Shown: piece by piece, positions 50,015-52,079 of the stretch | How positions within the stretch are numbered: position 1 is the first letter of the stretch | Layout of the letters: every line of letters begins with the position of its first letter | Source: Xanthobacteraceae bacterium | GTDB taxonomy: Bacteria; Pseudomonadota; Alphaproteobacteria; Rhizobiales; Xanthobacteraceae | DNA length: 52,079 nt | NCBI GenBank assembly: GCA_019752575.1 | Contig: JAIELW010000015.1 | Coordinates: 1 to 52,079, forward strand | Reading direction: 5' to 3' | The notes under the pieces: generated by a model | Told to the model about the DNA's origin: nothing | What the model saw: the letters and a program-made list of their open reading frames with translations, nothing else | Database searches by the model: none | Made by a program: the position numbers and the translations under genes

Positions 50015-50554
50015 ATGACTGTTCCCTTCTGGCGCCGAAAATCGCTCAAAGAAATGAATTCCGAAGAGTGGGAATCGCTCTGCGACGGCTGCGCGCGGTG
50101 CTGCCTGGAGAAGCTCGAGGACGAGGATACCAGCAAGGTCTATTACACCAACGTCGCCTGCCGTTTGCTCGACTGCGAAGCCTGCCGCTGCTCCGATTAC
50201 GAAAACCGCATGACGCGCGTCAAAGACTGCGTGAAGATCACGCCCGAGGAGCAGTTCTTCTGGCTGCCGAAAACTTGCGCCTATCGCCGCGTGGCGGAGG
50301 GCAAAGACCTCTTGTGGTGGCATCCGCTTGTCTCGGGTAATCCCGAGACAGTGCATGAGGCGGGGATTTCCGTGCGCGGGCGCGTCGGCGGGGTCGAGGG
50401 TAAGGTTCGCGTGCGCGACTACGAGAATTATCTGGTGCGCTGGCCGATGCTGGAGCCGAAAGGTTCGCGCAAAAGCAAAAAACGGAAGCGCAGACCGAAC
50501 CGCACCCCCACCCTGAATCCCTCCCCCGCAAGCGGGGGAGGGAGGCGAGCGTAA
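50015..50554 (+). CDS. UPF0260/YcgN-type Cys-cluster protein with repeat-derived tail
   Basis: A 179-residue protein of the YcgN/UPF0260 group in the YkgJ zinc- or iron-chelating superfamily: [17 protein letters not shown] (Cys cluster), [27 protein letters not shown] and [14 protein letters not shown], with the C-x2-C-x3-CC pattern intact. The final ~20 residues ([17 protein letters not shown] at the end) do not belong to the family: they are encoded by the dispersed GGGGAGGG repeat at 50505-50570, which supplies the stop codon. Family function is unknown. GAGGAG lies just upstream of the start. Confidence 0.88.
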   Translation: MTVPFWRRKSLKEMNSEEWESLCDGCARCCLEKLEDEDTSKVYYTNVACRLLDCEACRCSDYENRMTRVKDCVKITPEEQFFWLPKTCAYRRVAEGKDLLWWHPLVSGNPETVHEAGISVRGRVGGVEGKVRVRDYENYLVRWPMLEPKGSRKSKKRKRRPNRTPTLNPSPASGGGRRA

Positions 50555-50570
50555 GCGAGCGGGTGGGGGT
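50505..50570. repeat. Dispersed GGGGAGGG-type palindromic repeat
   Basis: CACCCCCACCCTGAATCCCT followed by CCCCCGCAAGCGGGGGAGGG and GGCGAGCGTAAGCGAGC, ending GGTGGGGGTG. It is a nested palindrome of the same family as the two copies at 19075-19340. It overlaps the end of the UPF0260 coding region and provides a purine-rich site for the next gene. Confidence 0.8.
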
Positions 50571-50574
50571 GCCG

Positions 50575-51054
50575 ATGCTCAATCGAACCATGCTTTCCTT
50601 CCGCGAAGACGATCTTTCCGGCGCGGAAGTCCGCGCGCTGGTGGCGCGGCATCTGCAAGGCATGGCGGAACACTCGCCGCCGGGCGCCTGCTTCGCCTTC
50701 GACGCCGATCAGTTGAAGCAGCCTGGCGTCAAGTTCTGGACCGCATGGGACCGCGAGACGCTCGCCGGCATGGCCGCGCTGAAAACGCTCGATTGCGAGA
50801 ACGGCGAGATCAAGTCGATGCGCGTGGACGACCGTTTTCTCGGCATGGGCTTCGGCCGCGCGCTGCTCGAACACGTGATCGCGCAGGCGGAGGCCACGGG
50901 GATCGCGATGCTGTGGTTAGAAACCGGTTCCTCGCCGGGTTTCGTGCCGGCGCTGAAACTCTATGAGCGCGCGGGTTTCCGCTATTGCGGGCCGTTCGCG
51001 GATTACACGGAAAATCCTTTCAGCCGCTTCATGACGCGCGAAGTCGCAGGATAG
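50575..51054 (+). CDS. GNAT family N-acetyltransferase
   Basis: A 159-residue acetyl-CoA-dependent acyltransferase. Motif A is visible as IKSMRVDDRFLGMGFGRALLEHVI (written here only to its R-x-x-G-x-G core: LGMGFGRA), followed by LWLETGSSPGFVPALKLYER and AGFRYCGPF, the typical last strands. Substrate unknown. ATG 50575 is preferred, 5 bases after GGGGG contributed by the dispersed repeat; ATG 50590 is possible. It follows the UPF0260 gene by 20 bases. Confidence 0.87.
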   Translation: MLNRTMLSFREDDLSGAEVRALVARHLQGMAEHSPPGACFAFDADQLKQPGVKFWTAWDRETLAGMAALKTLDCENGEIKSMRVDDRFLGMGFGRALLEHVIAQAEATGIAMLWLETGSSPGFVPALKLYERAGFRYCGPFADYTENPFSRFMTREVAG

Positions 51055-51108
51055 CCGCGGCAACTTTCGGCGGGTTCAAGCGTTCCCGCTCCTCGAAAGG
51101 AGCGCGTC

Positions 51109-51228
51109 ATGACCAAGAAAGCGCTGAAGGGACAACAGAAGAAAACGCAGCCGCAAGCAAAAGGCAGCAATTCCAACGGCAAGAACCGGCCCGCGATCAA
51201 GCCGGGCGGGGCCCGCGGCACCAAGTAA
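51109..51228 (+). CDS. 39-residue Lys/Gln/Gly-rich protein
   Basis: Tiny basic protein: starts MTKKALKGQQKKTQPQAKG, ends AIKPGGARGTK. The AAAGGAG site 6-12 bases upstream of ATG 51109 is a near-ideal ribosome binding site, the main evidence that it is translated. Composition (10 or more Lys/Arg in 39) suggests RNA or DNA contact. No family is recognised, and such frames are easily missed by gene callers because of length. Confidence 0.5.
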   Translation: MTKKALKGQQKKTQPQAKGSNSNGKNRPAIKPGGARGTK

Positions 51229-51437
51229 TGCGACGCAAAGGCCTGCAAAGACAGGCGAAAAGGCCAAGCGGCCATTTGTCTGAAAGGGACAAGAACCGTG
51301 TCCCTTAAGTCCGCTACCGCGCTAGCTAACCGGCCGTTTAACGCGCATGGTTTGGTTATTGGCGTCCAGCACTAGGCCACGACCGCCAACAGAGAGACCC
51401 GCAGTGAGCGCTCCCGCCTAACGTGCAGGGGGCCGCT
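51229..51437. other. Short spacer with small hairpins
   Basis: Contains stem-loops such as AAGGGACA-AGAACCG-TGTCCCTT (51286-51308) and AAAGGCC...GGCCATTT-like pairs near 51260-51276. These may end the message of the 39-residue gene; no T-run follows. No protein gene is seen. Confidence 0.4.
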
Positions 51438-51608
51438 ATGTCGGTCCGAGTTATTCCGCAGAAGTCGAAAGATTTACCGCCTGTAGTCAGGCAAGCACCC
51501 TGCAAGTGCGGCTGCACGGTGTTTCGCGAAGCCAGTCGCTTTACGAGGGACGACGCCAGCGTCTCGATCATGTACGAGTGCGTGGAGTGCGGCGAATACC
51601 GGCTCTAG
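51438..51608 (+). CDS. Small zinc-ribbon protein
   Basis: A 56-residue protein with a C-x-C-x-C knuckle (PCKCGCTVF) and a C-x2-C knuckle (YECVECGEYR) 27 residues later, the layout of a rubredoxin-like zinc ribbon. Between them is an FREASRFTRDDASVSIM beta-hairpin segment. Start ATG 51438 follows GCAGGGGG. Possibly an adaptor for nucleic-acid or protein binding; no named family. A terminator follows. Confidence 0.6.
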   Translation: MSVRVIPQKSKDLPPVVRQAPCKCGCTVFREASRFTRDDASVSIMYECVECGEYRL

Positions 51609-51628
51609 AAAAGACCTATGACAAAGAA

Positions 51629-51660
51629 AAAGCCCGGAGCTGAGGGACCCCGGGCTTTCG
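51629..51660 (+). terminator. Terminator-like hairpin after the zinc-ribbon gene
   Basis: AAAGCCCGG ... CCGGGCTTT stem around a short AGCTGAGGGACC loop, preceded by an A-run and followed by CGG. The A/T-edged stem could terminate on either strand. Confidence 0.6.
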
Positions 51661-51717
51661 GAAGGCAATACCATCAAAGGCAGAGATTACTTTGATGACC
51701 GATCGTACCGCGCGCCT

Positions 51718-51912
51718 CTAAATAAAACCTTCCGGCTTACCCGCCCGCACACGGTAAATAATAAGTTGATCGTGTAGCGCTGCCCCGATCCCCGGCGGCA
51801 AAAGGCTGGCCGGGACGTTCACAAAGTAAAAGCAGAACACGAAATATAGCGGCAGCGCGCTTTCATGGCCGCAGAATACGACAAACAGCCCGCCAAGCGG
51901 GCGGACTAGCAT
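51718..51912 (-). CDS. Possible small hydrophobic protein
   Basis: A 64-residue frame with two hydrophobic stretches (VRPLGGLFVVFCGH and LPLYFVFCFYFVNVPASLLP), ending AGKPEGFI. AAGG lies 11 bases upstream of ATG 51912. It would be a small membrane protein with an internal helical hairpin. No family is recognised; it could also be chance in a low-complexity region. It faces the zinc-ribbon gene across the hairpin at 51629-51660. Confidence 0.4.
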   Translation of the reverse strand: MLVRPLGGLFVVFCGHESALPLYFVFCFYFVNVPASLLPPGIGAALHDQLIIYRVRAGKPEGFI

Positions 51913-51925
51913 GGGAAAATAATCC

Positions 51926-51954
51926 TTGACAGGGTGGCGCTGCTAAGATAGTGT
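51926..51954 (+). promoter_or_regulatory. Sigma-70-like promoter before a candidate small RNA
   Basis: TTGACA (51926-51931, perfect -35), 17-base spacer, TAGTGT (51949-51954). Expected start near 51961. Confidence 0.55.
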
Positions 51955-51960
51955 TCCGGT

Positions 51961-52040
51961 ATACTCCACAATTGTATCAGCGGCGGGCAGTTCTTTTGCT
52001 CGCGCATTTCGAAAGAACGGCGGCTTGCAGCCGCCGTTTT
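51961..52040 (+). ncRNA. Candidate ~80-nt small RNA
   Basis: Between the promoter at 51926-51954 and a perfect terminator hairpin there is an ~80-base stretch without a reading frame of note. It ends AACGGCGGC-TTGCA-GCCGCCGTT followed by TTG (52016-52040). Promoter, short body and intrinsic terminator together are the layout of a trans-acting small RNA. It could instead be the leader of the gene that starts at 52053, with the hairpin as attenuator. Confidence 0.45.
52016..52040 (+). terminator. Intrinsic terminator near the window end
   Basis: 9-bp perfect stem AACGGCGGC / GCCGCCGTT, TTGCA loop, then TT. Confidence 0.65.
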
Positions 52041-52052
52041 GCGTTGGAATTC

Positions 52053-52079
52053 ATGTCATATCCCCTGCGTCCGATCGCG
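52053..52079 (+). CDS. Start of a gene cut by the window end (uncertain)
   Basis: ATG at 52053 opens a frame M-S-Y-P-L-R-P-I-A that runs off the window. GGAA lies 5-8 bases upstream. Nine codons are too few to identify the product. Confidence 0.3.

Noticed and set aside
1-52079. tRNA, rRNA, CRISPR arrays or prophage genes
   Set aside because: None seen by eye: no clover-leaf with CCA-adjacent T-loop motif, no regularly spaced direct repeats, no phage structural genes. A tRNAscan or CRISPR search would be the definitive test.

Overview
This 52 kb window is a GC-rich (roughly 60% or more), gene-dense bacterial chromosome segment. The gene families point to an alphaproteobacterium of the order Hyphomicrobiales (Rhizobiales), possibly a Bradyrhizobium- or Xanthobacteraceae-like lineage. 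Supporting families are a DivJ-type histidine kinase, DUF6456, DUF5330 and DUF1491 proteins, a twin-arginine beta-helix protein of the TIGR03808 kind, short separate DUF1254 and DUF1214 proteins, a MeaB plus two-subunit methylmalonyl-CoA mutase set, and GTCAT/GGGGAGGG-type palindromic dispersed repeats. Family names come from recognition of motifs, not from a database search. I saw no rRNA, tRNA, CRISPR array or prophage.

Layout. 1-2225: the 3' part of a penicillin-binding protein 1C gene and a cytochrome b561. 2226-2680: an intergenic stretch with a strong minus-strand promoter and at least five long helices, probably an undescribed structured RNA. 2680-5989 (minus): a four-gene operon of a zinc-less MDR dehydrogenase, a divergent 6-pyruvoyl-tetrahydropterin-synthase-fold protein, a GT4 glycosyltransferase and a methyltransferase. 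This is the best candidate for an undescribed pathway. 6110-8715: opgH glucosyltransferase plus an FkbM methyltransferase. 8805-15978: pcaHG, a TRAP transporter (DctP, an N-terminally extended DctQ, DctM) and an amidase. 15979-24543 (minus): a TAT-exported beta-helix protein, a pyroglutamyl-peptidase-like protein, MeaB, a methyltransferase and the large and small methylmalonyl-CoA mutase subunits, with a DUF817 relic and repeats between them. 24601-26788 (minus): folP-folB-folK and a helix-hairpin-helix protein.

27118-37843: a HerA-like ATPase, a pseudo-receiver protein, an M20 peptidase, a membrane glycosyltransferase, Fe superoxide dismutase, a proline/alanine/arginine-rich membrane protein, a DMT exporter, oligopeptidase B and MsrB. 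38333-40325: a complete IS1595-type insertion sequence with perfect 24-bp terminal inverted repeats, an 8-bp target duplication and three passenger reading frames. It sits directly upstream of a DnaA-domain-IV-like/DUF6456 gene pair. 41293-47627: SufE, DUF5330, a DivJ-type kinase, a peptidoglycan-binding-domain protein and several small conserved proteins. 47713-52079: PBP1A, a UPF0260 protein whose C-terminus is written by a dispersed repeat, a GNAT acetyltransferase, tiny basic and zinc-ribbon proteins, and a candidate small RNA just before the window end.

Most of the window is housekeeping: cell wall and envelope, folate, propionate/methylmalonyl metabolism, oxidative defence. Accessory character is concentrated in the pterin-like cluster, the IS element, the repeats and the two candidate RNAs.
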